64,000 nt of DNA from a bacterium (GCA_024231955.1 JAAEPZ010000012.1:248001-312000); one strand, 5' to 3'; positions 35,483 through 44,620 are shown, counted from the first letter of the stretch. Program-made: numbers and translations. Notes: generated by a model from the sequence alone, not told the origin.

Positions 35483-37525
35483 ATGCCCCACAGAGTGAAA
35501 TTACTGGAGAAGATCTCGATCCCCCCTCGCCCGCGTATGGGCAGTGGCACGGGGATGCTTTTGGTTGCCATAATGATCGGCATCGCCGGTGGTCTCGGCG
35601 CCGTGTTTTTCCGCTGGTTGATCGGCGCATTCCAGGATCTCGCCTGGGGCGACGGCGGCACTCCGCTGGAGAAGATCACCCGCTCCACCTGGTACATGCG
35701 GATCATTGTCCCCTCGGTGGGTGGTCTGTTGGTAGGCCTGATCGTCAAATTCATGGCGCCCGAGGCCAAGGGGCACGGCGTCCCCGAGGTGATGAACGCC
35801 GTAGCCCGGCTCGGTGGCGTTATCCGCCCCATCGTGGCGATCGCCAAGTCATTCGCCTCCGCCATCTGCATCGCGGCCGGCGGTTCGGTCGGCCGAGAGG
35901 GTCCGATCGTACAGATCGGCTCAGCGATCGGCTCCACCCTCGGTCAACTACTGCATATGCCCACCCACCGCATCCGTACCTGCGTCGGGTGCGGGGCCGC
36001 TGCGGGCATCGCCGCAACCTTCAACGCCCCCATCGCCGGCGCCTTCTTCGCCGCCGAAGTAATACTGGGTGAATTCGGCGTCAGCGCCTTCAGCTCGGTG
36101 GTCATCAGTTCGGTCAGCGCTACGGTAATAGCCCGCGTCATGCTGGGTGACATTCCCGCATTCGAGATCCCCGAGTACTCCATCGTCCACCCCGGTGAGA
36201 TGATGACCTACGCCATCCTGGGTCTGGCCGCCGCCGTCGTTGCCGTACTATTCGTCCAGCTCCTCCACGCCTCCGAGGAGTTCTTCGATCGTCTCAAGGC
36301 CGTACCCGAATTCATCAAACCGGTGATCGGCGGCCTGGGCATCGGCGCGCTGGGCATCATGTTGCCCGAGGTCATGGGGGTCGGCTACGACACCATCACC
36401 ATGGCGTTGCATGGCGACGCCACTCTGAAGCTGCTGCTGGTGGTATTGCTGTTGAAGATCCTCGCCACCACATTCACTCTCGGCTCCGGCGGCTCGGGCG
36501 GTGTCTTCGCTCCATCGTTGTTCATGGGCGCGGCGCTGGGCGGCGCCATCGGCCACGTGGCCGGGATGATCGCCCCCTTCCCCATGGCCTCGCCGGGGGC
36601 CTACGCCGTCGTGGGCATGGGCGCTGTGGTCGCCGCCTCCACCCACGCACCGATCACGGCGATATTGATCATCTTCGAACTGACAGGCGACTACGGAGTC
36701 ATCCCGGGGCTGATGGTCTCCTGTATTCTCGGCACCCTGCTGGCGCAGAAGATTCGCCGCGAGAACATCTACACGATCAAACTGCTCAGGCGCGGCATCG
36801 ATCTCCAGGCAGGGCAGGAGCTCAACGTTCTGCGCCAGATCAAGGTCCACGATATCCTCCGGCGCAACGTGGAGACCGTCAACCGGTCCGCCAAGCTGCA
36901 TGACCTCTATCACCGGATGATGAACTCGCCCAGCTACGAGTTCTTTGTCGTCGACGATGAGCAGAACCTCGTCGGCATCATCAGTTTCGACAATCTCCGC
37001 GCCGCGATCCCCCACATGGCGGATCTGGGCGAGTTGGCCATCGCCCAGGACCTGATGTCCCCCACCGATATCTACCTGCGTGAGGATGACGATCTCGACT
37101 GCGCCATGCGCCAATTCGGCAAGCGCACCCTGGAGGAGCTGCCGGTACTCCCCGCAGGGGATTCGATGGTGCCGATCGGCACCGTCCAGCGGCAGGATGT
37201 GATCAACGCCTACAACAAGGAGATCCTCAAGGTCGACCTTGGCGGAGCGGTTTCGTCTCGCCTGAGTTCGATATCCAAGATGCGCACGTGGGAGACCATC
37301 GGCGGCTATGTCCTGACCCAGATGGAGGTGCCGCCCCATCTGTGCGGCAAGCCGCTGGAATCGCTGCAACTGCGCCACAAGAACGGAATTCAGATCATCC
37401 TCATCGAGCGGATGGGCGATACGAGCGACAACCGCTTTGCCTTCCCCGCCAGGGATTCCGAATTGAATCTGGGCGACCGCATGATCGTTTTCGGCCGACG
37501 TGAGGACATCAGCTCTTTCACCTGA
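35483..37525 (+). CDS. CLC-family chloride channel/transporter with CBS pair and TrkA-C domain
   Basis: 680 residues. The membrane core (about 20-430) has the CLC anion path: GHGVPEVMNA, GREGPIVQIG with gating Glu139, and GSGGSGGVFAPSLFMG. The intracellular proton glutamate of exchangers is replaced: in AFFAAEVILG the aligned pair is Glu192-Val193, where E. coli ClC has Glu-Glu, as in channel-type CLCs. Two CBS domains span about 455-580 (VHDILRRNVETVNRSAKLHD, AQDLMSPTDIYLREDD). A TrkA-C/RCK_C domain ends the protein (LESLQLRHKNGIQIILIER, LGDRMIVFGR). The cytoplasmic part suggests nucleotide or ligand gating. Probably monocistronic: 197 bp upstream gap and a terminator directly after. Confidence 0.92.
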   Translation: MPHRVKLLEKISIPPRPRMGSGTGMLLVAIMIGIAGGLGAVFFRWLIGAFQDLAWGDGGTPLEKITRSTWYMRIIVPSVGGLLVGLIVKFMAPEAKGHGVPEVMNAVARLGGVIRPIVAIAKSFASAICIAAGGSVGREGPIVQIGSAIGSTLGQLLHMPTHRIRTCVGCGAAAGIAATFNAPIAGAFFAAEVILGEFGVSAFSSVVISSVSATVIARVMLGDIPAFEIPEYSIVHPGEMMTYAILGLAAAVVAVLFVQLLHASEEFFDRLKAVPEFIKPVIGGLGIGALGIMLPEVMGVGYDTITMALHGDATLKLLLVVLLLKILATTFTLGSGGSGGVFAPSLFMGAALGGAIGHVAGMIAPFPMASPGAYAVVGMGAVVAASTHAPITAILIIFELTGDYGVIPGLMVSCILGTLLAQKIRRENIYTIKLLRRGIDLQAGQELNVLRQIKVHDILRRNVETVNRSAKLHDLYHRMMNSPSYEFFVVDDEQNLVGIISFDNLRAAIPHMADLGELAIAQDLMSPTDIYLREDDDLDCAMRQFGKRTLEELPVLPAGDSMVPIGTVQRQDVINAYNKEILKVDLGGAVSSRLSSISKMRTWETIGGYVLTQMEVPPHLCGKPLESLQLRHKNGIQIILIERMGDTSDNRFAFPARDSELNLGDRMIVFGRREDISSFT

Positions 37526-37554
37526 TCAGGTTGACGACAACTGCTCGGTAAGAC

Positions 37555-37584
37555 AAAAGGCGGGTCCGACCGGACCCGCCTTTC
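37555..37584. terminator. Bidirectional terminator between CLC and serine-hydrolase genes
   Basis: Perfect 13-bp stem AAAGGCGGGTCCG / CGGACCCGCCTTT (37556-37583), with A and T runs at both ends, between two convergent stop codons. It can serve both strands. Confidence 0.85.
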
Positions 37585-37604
37585 TGATTCTCTCGCCGGG
37601 AGGC

Positions 37605-39035
37605 TTACCTGTCGGCAGTCCGGGATCCGAGCAAGTGACGAGAGATCAGATCACTGATTGCGAAGTTCTTGCCGTTGTCCTGGTTGCCGCCGGTCGTGAC
37701 GACGATCATATCCAGTTCGGGGAATACGCTGATGAACTGGCTGCCCCAACCGGAGGCGAAGACGATATCCAGGGCGCCCGTGCCGCTCGGCAGCTTGGTG
37801 AGCCACCACAGATAGCCATATCCAAACGGGCCGTCGTCGGTGGGGATCTGCAAACTGGTCGATTTACTCATCCACTCGGCGGAGACCACCTGCCGACCGT
37901 TCCATTTGCCTCCGTTGAGAACCAGGGCACCCAGCCGAGCCATATCCCGGGGACGGAGGCGGAGGCTGCCGTCCATGGAGCGATAGCCATCCTGCTCGAG
38001 ATAGTCCCAGTCGAAACTGGTGATGCCCAACGGCGCGAACAGTTCGGTGCTGGCGAATTCATCCGCATGCCTCCCTGTCGCCTGTTTGATCACTCCGGCC
38101 AGCAGGTTGACATCCGCATTGATATAGCGCCACTTCGCCCCCGGTTCTGCGGCCGGCCTGCGCGACAGCACCTCGCGGAAGAGATCCGGTCCGGTGCCGT
38201 GCAGATTGATCCCCTCGGCATCGGTCCAGTCCAACCCCATGGACATGGTGAGCAGGTGGCGGAGTGTGATCCGCTCCCAGCCCTGCGGACAATCGGCCGC
38301 ACAGGTGGGGAAATATCCGACGACGGGGACATCCAGATTCTCGATGGCACCCTGCTCAAGCGCCAACCCGACAAGCAGTGAACTCACGCTCTTGGTGCAC
38401 GAGGCGATTCCATGCAGGGTCTCCCGCCCGTAACCGTGGAAGTATTCCTCAACCACGAGCTCGCCCCCCTTGATCACCAGAAGCGAATGGAGTACTCCGG
38501 CCTCACCGGCAATAATCCCCTGCACGAGATTATCGACACCCTCCCGGGGCAGATCGGCCTCCACGCAGGTGCCGACCGGCCAGCCTCCTGTCACCGCAAT
38601 CGGCTGCGCCCAGGCATAGGGTGCCTCCTCCGCAGGGCGGGCAGACAACCCGGGCACTGAAGCGGCGTCAACCCGCTTCAGATCCATCTCGAACAACGAT
38701 CCGTCGGGACCGGCAATTCCGCCTCTGATCACCTCGTCGCCCAGATTGACCCGACCTCGATAATCGACGCCGGTGGCCATGGTGAATTCGATCCGATTGC
38801 CGTCCAGCGACAGGGTGACGATCGGCACCTCCGACCGCTTGCACCCATCCGCAACTGTGTGCACTACCCCCGCGTGACCGGCGGCTGGCGTATCGAATTC
38901 AAACAGGAAGAGTTCGGGGCCGCCCTGCCCCTGCCAGACACCCTCGGTCAGAGTCTCAATAGTGACGTTCTCCGCTCCCCCGCAACCCGCCAGCAGCGGG
39001 AGGCACATGCAAGCCCACAGCAGAAATCTCGGCAT
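37605..39035 (-). CDS. Beta-lactamase-fold serine hydrolase lipoprotein
   Basis: 476 residues from the ATG at 39035, chosen because it starts a lipoprotein signal (LLWACMCLPLLAGC, lipobox LAGC). The open frame runs on to 39278 without a ribosome site. Residues about 20-165 form a beta-rich N-terminal domain. The rest is a class C beta-lactamase/PBP4-type domain: IASCTKSV with catalytic Ser212 and Lys215, YINADVNLL (Y-x-N), and a late GWGSQFISVFPELDMIVVTT strand. Its substrate may be peptidoglycan or small esters; such proteins are usually not true lactamases. The start overlaps the stop of the MotA/ExbB-like gene by 1 nt (TAATG), so it is translationally coupled. Confidence 0.85.
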   Translation of the reverse strand: MPRFLLWACMCLPLLAGCGGAENVTIETLTEGVWQGQGGPELFLFEFDTPAAGHAGVVHTVADGCKRSEVPIVTLSLDGNRIEFTMATGVDYRGRVNLGDEVIRGGIAGPDGSLFEMDLKRVDAASVPGLSARPAEEAPYAWAQPIAVTGGWPVGTCVEADLPREGVDNLVQGIIAGEAGVLHSLLVIKGGELVVEEYFHGYGRETLHGIASCTKSVSSLLVGLALEQGAIENLDVPVVGYFPTCAADCPQGWERITLRHLLTMSMGLDWTDAEGINLHGTGPDLFREVLSRRPAAEPGAKWRYINADVNLLAGVIKQATGRHADEFASTELFAPLGITSFDWDYLEQDGYRSMDGSLRLRPRDMARLGALVLNGGKWNGRQVVSAEWMSKSTSLQIPTDDGPFGYGYLWWLTKLPSGTGALDIVFASGWGSQFISVFPELDMIVVTTGGNQDNGKNFAISDLISRHLLGSRTADR

Positions 39036-39442
39036 TATACCACCACCCCCGATTCCGGCGTCGAGCCGCTCCGATGCCGCCGGTGAACCCGTCGCAGCGC
39101 AAGCCAGGCCAGCGTTGAGAAGAACAGGATCTCCAGGCCGAACAGGGTCGATGTGAAGGACTGGCCAAACCCGACCAGGGTTACTACCGGCGAGATGGAT
39201 TCCGCGGACGCGATGGCGAGCATGGCGTTGTAGATGCCGAGACATTGGCCGAGAACGCCACACACCACGGCAAAACATCCCCAGTAGAGGATAGTGTTGA
39301 TCTGATGCGGCTGAACCGGTGCTGCGGAACTCCGCACTCCCGGGAGGCGGAGAATCAGGCGAAAAATAAGTATCAGATTTAGCAGGGCCAGCAGGACCAG
39401 AGGCCAGCCGAAAAGGCCGCAGGTTTTGATGAAGCCGATCAT
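39035..39442 (-). CDS. MotA/TolQ/ExbB-like membrane protein
   Basis: 135 residues with three membrane segments: about 8-30 (LFGWPLVLLALLNLILIF), about 53-78 (TILYWGCFAVVCGVLGQCLG) and about 100-122. The last two resemble the paired helices of the MotA/TolQ/ExbB proton-channel fold (LGIYNAMLAIASAESISPVV, LVGFGQSFTSTLFGLEILFF). It is much shorter than ExbB and has no ExbD partner nearby. ATG 39442 is preferred over 39466 because AAGGAG lies 6 nt upstream. It is coupled to the downstream lipoprotein hydrolase by a 1-nt overlap. The 250 bp upstream are AT-rich and likely hold its promoter; I see no gene there. Confidence 0.7.
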   Translation of the reverse strand: MIGFIKTCGLFGWPLVLLALLNLILIFRLILRLPGVRSSAAPVQPHQINTILYWGCFAVVCGVLGQCLGIYNAMLAIASAESISPVVTLVGFGQSFTSTLFGLEILFFSTLAWLALRRVHRRHRSGSTPESGVVV

Positions 39443-39693
39443 GGTTCTCTCCTTGGTAAACGGCACAGAAGCGCGTCAGGCGCCGGTGTTTGATGAGCTC
39501 GAGCGGACGGTCAGAATGTTCGGGCGATGTCGCTTCCGGAGCGATCGCCCATTAAGAAGATCCTCTTTAGTTAGACCCTCTTTATTTCGAGCTTCTATAT
39601 ATTAACCTCAAAACCACGCCAGCGCAAATGTTCGTTGTTTTTTTCAAGGATCAATCGGACAGATAAACCTGTAACAGGCTGTTTTAGTGCGGA

Positions 39694-40203
39694 TTACTCC
39701 TCATCCTGAACCTTATCGTCTGCAGCCTTCTCGATACCGGGGAGCATCTCCTCCGGCACCTGCACGGCCACAACTTCACCCTCAACGGTTACCGTTCCCG
39801 CAACCGCCACCGTTATCGCCACGACCACCTTGCGCCCCTTGACCTCCAGCACCCGTCCCCGCAGCTCCAGCTCCTGACCCAACGGTGTGGGTTTGCGATA
39901 GTTGACCTGAAGCGAGGCCGTCAGAAAGCGTAAAGGCGGATCGCTGTCCTGGGGACGCCCCGCCGCTCGGTAGGCTGCGGCCGCGGCCGTCCCGGTGCCG
40001 TGGCAATCGATCAGCGAAGCGAGCAGCCCACCGTAGACGTAACCGGGAACTGCGATGTGCTCGGGGCGAGGCATGAAATGGCACACCGACTCCTCGCCAT
40101 CCCAGAAGCTCCTGATCCTGTGCCCTTTCCGGTTATTGCTGCCGCAGCCAAAGCAGTGACTGAGAATCTCGGGGTAATAATCCTGAAAGGCCTTCTCACA
40201 CAT
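39694..40203 (-). CDS. Hotdog-fold thioesterase (PaaI/YigI-like)
   Basis: 169 residues. The N-terminal CFGCGSNNRKGHRI segment followed by VPGYVYGGLLASLIDCHG is the signature of hotdog acyl-CoA thioesterases in which a Cys/Gly loop precedes the active-site helix; the Asp in SLIDCHGTG is the likely catalytic residue. Beta strands FLTASLQVNYRKPTPLG, ELELRGRVLEVKGRK and VVVAITV follow. Start taken at ATG 40203, with GGAG 8 nt upstream; the upstream GTG at 40209 lacks spacing. The tail is acidic. It stands alone. The 230 bp between it and the Cys-rich lipoprotein gene hold no visible gene. Confidence 0.83.
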   Translation of the reverse strand: MCEKAFQDYYPEILSHCFGCGSNNRKGHRIRSFWDGEESVCHFMPRPEHIAVPGYVYGGLLASLIDCHGTGTAAAAAYRAAGRPQDSDPPLRFLTASLQVNYRKPTPLGQELELRGRVLEVKGRKVVVAITVAVAGTVTVEGEVVAVQVPEEMLPGIEKAADDKVQDEE

Positions 40204-40433
40204 ATCCACACTCCGCTTGTTGAAATTATGGGTCGGGAATGATCGACAAACCCAATGCCAGACCCAGTATCATTGCTGCTGGAGGAAACACAACACTAAA
40301 CTCGCCGATATCGGGGCAAAGAGCTCCAATCCTCAGCAAGCGGACATAATGACGGAAGAGGAGGAGCAAGGAAAAGCCGCCCGCAGCAAGCGGACGGCTC
40401 GATTCGCATCGACAAGTTCATGGCATCCGGAAA

Positions 40434-40880
40434 CTAGTGACCGCCACACTTTGAGGGGCAGCCTGTTTTCGCGGCCTGGGCGGTAGCCTTCGCGGCCTCC
40501 TCGGCCTTGCACTTTTCGGCAACCTTGCATCCGGCACAATCGGCGTCTGTACATTCGCCGTCACCGGCGCAGCCCTCAGGATGACCGGCGCATTTGGCCG
40601 GATCACAGGTCTTGCCCTCTTCAGCACATTTGGCGGGATCGCAGGCCTTGCCCTCTTCAGCGCATTTGGCGGGATCGCAAGCCGCGGTTTCCGCTATCTT
40701 CTTCTCGGCGCCGCAAGTGGCGGCATCCGGGCACCCGCCGCAATTATCGTCTGCGGCGACCGTGCTGGCATTGACGGTGCCCGCTACCTCGGCGTCGCTG
40801 TCACCGACGTTGCATCCCGAAACGCAGATCAGGAGCGCAAAAGTAAGGAGTGTCAAGATCGTAACCAAGTGCTTGTTCAT
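40434..40880 (-). CDS. Cysteine-rich lipoprotein with 12-residue repeats
   Basis: 148 residues. A lipoprotein signal peptide ends at Cys23 (LLICVSGC lipobox). The mature part has 16 further cysteines, mostly spaced as CxxxxxC. A 12-residue unit ACDPAKCAEEGK occurs twice in tandem and then degrades to TCDPAKCAGHPEG; at DNA level these are 36-bp repeats at about 40590-40683. The end is KTGCPSKCGGH. I do not recognise a family. Metal binding or a disulphide-rich surface anchor are both possible. GGGGA precedes ATG 40880; an upstream in-frame ATG at 40910 is less likely as it would bury the signal peptide. It is transcribed divergently from the C_GCAxxG_C_C gene, with a tandem palindrome between. 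Confidence 0.75.
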   Translation of the reverse strand: MNKHLVTILTLLTFALLICVSGCNVGDSDAEVAGTVNASTVAADDNCGGCPDAATCGAEKKIAETAACDPAKCAEEGKACDPAKCAEEGKTCDPAKCAGHPEGCAGDGECTDADCAGCKVAEKCKAEEAAKATAQAAKTGCPSKCGGH

Positions 40881-41040
40881 TGGTTTCCCCGTTTCGTAAT
40901 TCGGATGCAATATGTCTGAATGGTGGTCGGCGCCTGCCGAGTACCAATATTATCTTGAAATCCAGCGATGTAATCAAGAGTTCTGATGCATTTCATGAGA
41001 ATAAAGTTGTGGTTGGGAGTGCTCGCGGGATTACGGGAAT

Positions 41041-41075
41041 TCGGATATCCGGACCGATCCTGGCCGGATATCCGA
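41041..41075. promoter_or_regulatory. Tandem perfect palindromes, probable operator
   Basis: Two identical 10-bp palindromes CGGATATCCG (41042-41051 and 41065-41074) lie 23 bp apart. Flanking bases make the whole a perfect 12-bp inverted repeat with an 11-nt loop. They sit in the 315-bp gap (40881-41195) between divergent Cys-rich genes. Spacing of about two helical turns suits cooperative binding of two dimers. Nothing else in the gap is recognisable. Confidence 0.55.
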
Positions 41076-41195
41076 TCTGCACCGCCGCTCGGAACAGGTT
41101 GCGAGCGGGTTTTCCACTGGCCCTTTAAGGACGGAAGCCGCATTATCCGATCAGGATCAACATTCCCCGCCCGATCGTTTGTGAAAGAGGATACA

Positions 41196-41630
41196 ATGCG
41201 GAACACCGAGATAGCGGTTCAACACTTCGAAGAGGGTCACGCCTGCTCCCAGGCTGTCCTGGCGGCCTTTGCGGAGCAATACGACATCCCACTTGAGATC
41301 ACGCAGAGGATCTCCGCCGTTTTCGGAGGGGGGGTTGGCCATCAGGGTTTGACTTGCGGAGCGGTCAACGGAGCCTTCATGGTCATCAGCCTGGCCTACG
41401 GGCGTCTGGACCCGGAGGATGAGGCCGCTGTCGAGAAAACCGATGAGCTGGTCGCACGTTTCAGCGAGCATTTCCGCAGCCGTTTCGGACACCTGACCTG
41501 TGACGCCCTGCTCGGAATCGACAGCAGCAGGCCGGGAGCGCGGGCCGCCGCCAAGGAGCAGGGGATCTTCGCCGAGACCTGTCCCGGGCTGGTGAAAGGT
41601 GCCGTGGAGATACTCAACGAGATCCTCTGA
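41196..41630 (+). CDS. C_GCAxxG_C_C family probable redox protein
   Basis: 144 residues of a small family named after its conserved cysteines. Here Cys17 (HACSQAVL), Cys54 (GLTCGAVNGA), Cys102 (HLTCDALLG) and Cys129 (ETCPGLVKGA) are kept; the Cys of the GCAxxG element is absent, the loop reading GGGVGHQG, which is common in members. The family is thought to be redox-active or to bind a metal cluster; no reaction is established. ATG 41196 has AGAGGA 6 nt upstream. The open frame extends to 40986, but that part crosses the palindromic site and has no ribosome site. Confidence 0.85.
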   Translation: MRNTEIAVQHFEEGHACSQAVLAAFAEQYDIPLEITQRISAVFGGGVGHQGLTCGAVNGAFMVISLAYGRLDPEDEAAVEKTDELVARFSEHFRSRFGHLTCDALLGIDSSRPGARAAAKEQGIFAETCPGLVKGAVEILNEIL

Positions 41631-41843
41631 GCCGTCTTCGACCCCGGCTCCATACTGTTTCGCCATGTCGCAACACACGTCGATACCGGCCAAGGTAGAG
41701 GGATGTATAGTATCGGGCTTCATATTATGGTAGAATTGATCGTGACTCGGAATGGGTTGCATTTCACGATAGCCACCACTCGTCGTCAATAATTCACTCC
41801 GCACCCCGCGTGGAGGGATCCACAATTAGCCCTGGGAGATGCC

Positions 41844-44543
41844 ATGACAAACCCCATGCGCCTGCTTGTGCCCGTGATTCTGCTGATTATCCTTCTCATC
41901 CCGCAAGCTCTGCTCGCCGCGCCCCCTGAGGTCGATACGCAGGAGGCCCTGCGCCACACGCTCACCGATCATCGGGATCAGGAGTCCGCGATGAAGGAGC
42001 GGCTCGCCAAGCAGTTACTGCTCAACCCGAAAACCCGTACCGCAAACCAGGAGGATTTCGATGTCCTCCACTACGATCTGGACATGGCGGTCAACACAGC
42101 GAGCAATCGCTTCTCCGGTACACTGACGGCAACGGTCGAGGTGATCGGTGCGGAGATCTCCACCATCGACCTGGACTTCGTCACCTCGATGACCGTCAGC
42201 GCGGCCACCTGCGGCGGCAGTGCCGCAACCTGGTCCCACGCCAGTTCGCTGCTCACCATCGATCTCGACCGCACCTACACGACGGGCGAGCAGGTGACCG
42301 TTTCGGCCACATACGACGGCAATACGGGCGCCACGGTCACCTGGTCCTCGCACCAGGGCAACGAGGCCATCTGGACGCTGAGCGAGCCCTACGGCGCTCG
42401 CGACTGGTGGCCCTGCAAGGATGACAACCGGGACAAGCCCGAAACCATGGACATCCGCGTCACGGTGCCCGACGATCTGATCGTCGCCTCCAACGGCACG
42501 CTGATCTCCGATGTCGACAACGGCGCCACCCGCACCTTTCACTGGCACTCCCAGTACCCCATCGCCACCTACCTGGTGTCGCTGGCGATCCACCCCTATA
42601 CGGTCTACTCCGACTGGTACACACCCCAAGCAGGCGGCGACCCGATGGAGGTGGCCTTCTACGTCTACCCCGACAACTACAGCGCCTCGCAGGCCAACTA
42701 CGCCCTGACCGTGCCCATGATCGACTACTTCGCCCAGGAGTACGGCGAGTACCCCTTCGTCGAGGAGAAATACGGTCACGCCGATTTCGGCTGGGGCGGC
42801 GGCATGGAGCACCAGACGATGACCAGCATGGGCGGCTGGAGCGAGGACCTGATCTCCCACGAACTGGGTCACCAGTGGTGGGGCGACATGGTCACCTGCG
42901 CCGACTTCCACCATATCTGGCTGAATGAGGGGTTCGCCACCTGGTCCGAGGCCTACTGGGCGGAGGATCGCTACGGCTTCGAATCCTACAAGAACTACCT
43001 CGAGATCTCGGCCTATATGGGGGGCGGAACGATCTACGTCGAGGATACGGTCAACGACAATATCTTCAGTCGCGACCTGACCTATGACAAGGCCTCCTGG
43101 ATCCCCCACATGCTACGGGGCATCATGGGTGACGAGACCTTCTTCGAGGCCGTCCGCCACTACCGCAGCGAGTATCTCTACTCCAGCGCCACCACCGAGC
43201 AGTTCCGCGACTGCATGGAGGCGATCTGCGGCATCGACCTGGACGCCTTCTTCCAGCAATGGATCTACGGCGAGTACTTCCCGGTCTACCGCTACAGTTG
43301 GAATCAGAGCGGCAGCACACTCAACCTCAACATCAGGCAGGTTCAGGACAACACCGGTCTGTTCACGATGCCCATCAAGCTCGTGGTCGAGACCTCAACG
43401 GGAACTTACGATTTCACGGTGCAGAACAGCCTGGCCGACGAGGATTACCAGCTCACGGTCGACGGTGACATCGCCGACGTGATACTCGATCCCGACAAGT
43501 GGATTCTCCGTCGCGTCGAGACCTCCGTCAGCAATCCCACATTCGCCGACGGAATCCTGCTGGTCAACGGCGTCGACTGGCCCACCTACGAGGGTCAGAT
43601 AGAGAACGCCTATGAGGCCCTGGCCTTCTGGGGCGACAACGAAATCGACTTCTGGGACAACTTCAGCGAGCCCTCCGGCGGCTACCCCTCGACACTGCCC
43701 GCCCCCCTGGGTCACGGCGCCGTGCCCGCCACCACGTTGGCGCGCTACTCGACGGTGATCTGGATCGGCAACAACTACAATGGCGACATCTCCGACTGGT
43801 TCGAAACCCCCATTGAGTCCTACCTTGAGGTCGGCGGCAATGTGCTGCTGATGACCCGTCGCGCCTCGACGTTCATCGGCTCCAGCCTGACCGACTATCT
43901 GGGGATCAGCTGGACCGACATCGACGGCACTCTGGGCAATTGCATCGCCGTCCACCCGGACCTCACCGATGTGACCTTCACGGGCGCCCAGAGCTATAGC
44001 GATGTCTTCTCCACCGCGGTCGGTCCGAACAGCACACTGCTGACCAAGGACACGACGGGATTCAGCGGCCAACGGGGCACCGGCGTTCACGCACAGCCTC
44101 CCGGCGGCGGCTCCGCCCGCCCCGACGGCGGCCAGTTCGTGCTGCTCTCCGGACGTCCCTACAGGATGAACCACACGAGCCTGCGGGCGAATGTGGAGTT
44201 CATCCTCGAGGACTACTTTGCGGAGCCCTGGACACCTACGGCCGCACCCGAGACTCCGGCCGTCGCGAAGCTGACCCTGTCGGCCAACCACCCCAACCCC
44301 TTCAACCCGACCACGTTGATCCCCTACGCGTTGCCCCGCAGCGGCGATGCCGAACTGGCGATCTACGATACCGCCGGTCGTCTGGTGAAGGTGCTGGTCA
44401 GCGGCCACCAGGCTGCGGGCGAGTACAGCGCCACCTGGCATGGTCTGGACGACGCCGGCCGTCCGGTCGCCTCAGGTGTCTACTTCACCCGCCTGCGGGC
44501 CGGTGAGGAGACGCAGTTGCAGCGGATGGTCCTGCTCCGCTAG
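41844..44543 (+). CDS. Secreted M1-family aminopeptidase with FlgD-like C-terminus
   Basis: 899 residues. Signal peptide 1-26 (LLVPVILLIILLIPQALLA). The M1 N-terminal beta domain (FDVLHYDLDMAVN) precedes the catalytic domain with GGGMEHQT (the GxMEN exopeptidase motif, final Asn replaced by His), zinc motif HELGHQWWGD (His339, Glu340, His343) and LNEGFATW (Glu362). A region about 560-800 of unknown type follows. It ends in a FlgD-like domain (HPNPFNPTTLIPYALPRSGD, YDTAGRLVKVL, WHGLDDAGRPVASGVYF, final MVLLR). It is predicted to be exported across both membranes or surface-anchored and to trim peptides. GGGAG lies 7 nt before the ATG; a strong terminator follows. Confidence 0.92.
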   Translation: MTNPMRLLVPVILLIILLIPQALLAAPPEVDTQEALRHTLTDHRDQESAMKERLAKQLLLNPKTRTANQEDFDVLHYDLDMAVNTASNRFSGTLTATVEVIGAEISTIDLDFVTSMTVSAATCGGSAATWSHASSLLTIDLDRTYTTGEQVTVSATYDGNTGATVTWSSHQGNEAIWTLSEPYGARDWWPCKDDNRDKPETMDIRVTVPDDLIVASNGTLISDVDNGATRTFHWHSQYPIATYLVSLAIHPYTVYSDWYTPQAGGDPMEVAFYVYPDNYSASQANYALTVPMIDYFAQEYGEYPFVEEKYGHADFGWGGGMEHQTMTSMGGWSEDLISHELGHQWWGDMVTCADFHHIWLNEGFATWSEAYWAEDRYGFESYKNYLEISAYMGGGTIYVEDTVNDNIFSRDLTYDKASWIPHMLRGIMGDETFFEAVRHYRSEYLYSSATTEQFRDCMEAICGIDLDAFFQQWIYGEYFPVYRYSWNQSGSTLNLNIRQVQDNTGLFTMPIKLVVETSTGTYDFTVQNSLADEDYQLTVDGDIADVILDPDKWILRRVETSVSNPTFADGILLVNGVDWPTYEGQIENAYEALAFWGDNEIDFWDNFSEPSGGYPSTLPAPLGHGAVPATTLARYSTVIWIGNNYNGDISDWFETPIESYLEVGGNVLLMTRRASTFIGSSLTDYLGISWTDIDGTLGNCIAVHPDLTDVTFTGAQSYSDVFSTAVGPNSTLLTKDTTGFSGQRGTGVHAQPPGGGSARPDGGQFVLLSGRPYRMNHTSLRANVEFILEDYFAEPWTPTAAPETPAVAKLTLSANHPNPFNPTTLIPYALPRSGDAELAIYDTAGRLVKVLVSGHQAAGEYSATWHGLDDAGRPVASGVYFTRLRAGEETQLQRMVLLR

Positions 44544-44568
44544 AGTTCGACCCGCCGATTACGATGAG

Positions 44569-44602
44569 AAAAACCCCGGGGAGCAAGCTCTCCGGGGTTT
44601 TT
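44569..44602. terminator. Bidirectional terminator after the M1 peptidase
   Basis: A 15-bp stem (AAAAACCCCGGGGAG against CTCTCCGGGGTTTTT, one G-T pair) with a CAAG loop. A-run and T-run on either side let it serve both the M1 gene and the convergent membrane-protein gene that stops at 44621. Confidence 0.9.
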
Positions 44603-44620
44603 CGTGCGGCAGCGACGATC

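Noticed and set aside
39036..39278. N-terminal extension of the serine hydrolase gene to 39278
   Set aside because: It lies inside the MotA/ExbB-like gene, lacks a ribosome site and would bury a clear lipoprotein signal.
40986..41195. Extended start of the C_GCAxxG_C_C gene
   Set aside because: The extension has no homology-like motif, crosses the palindromic site and has no ribosome site, unlike ATG 41196.
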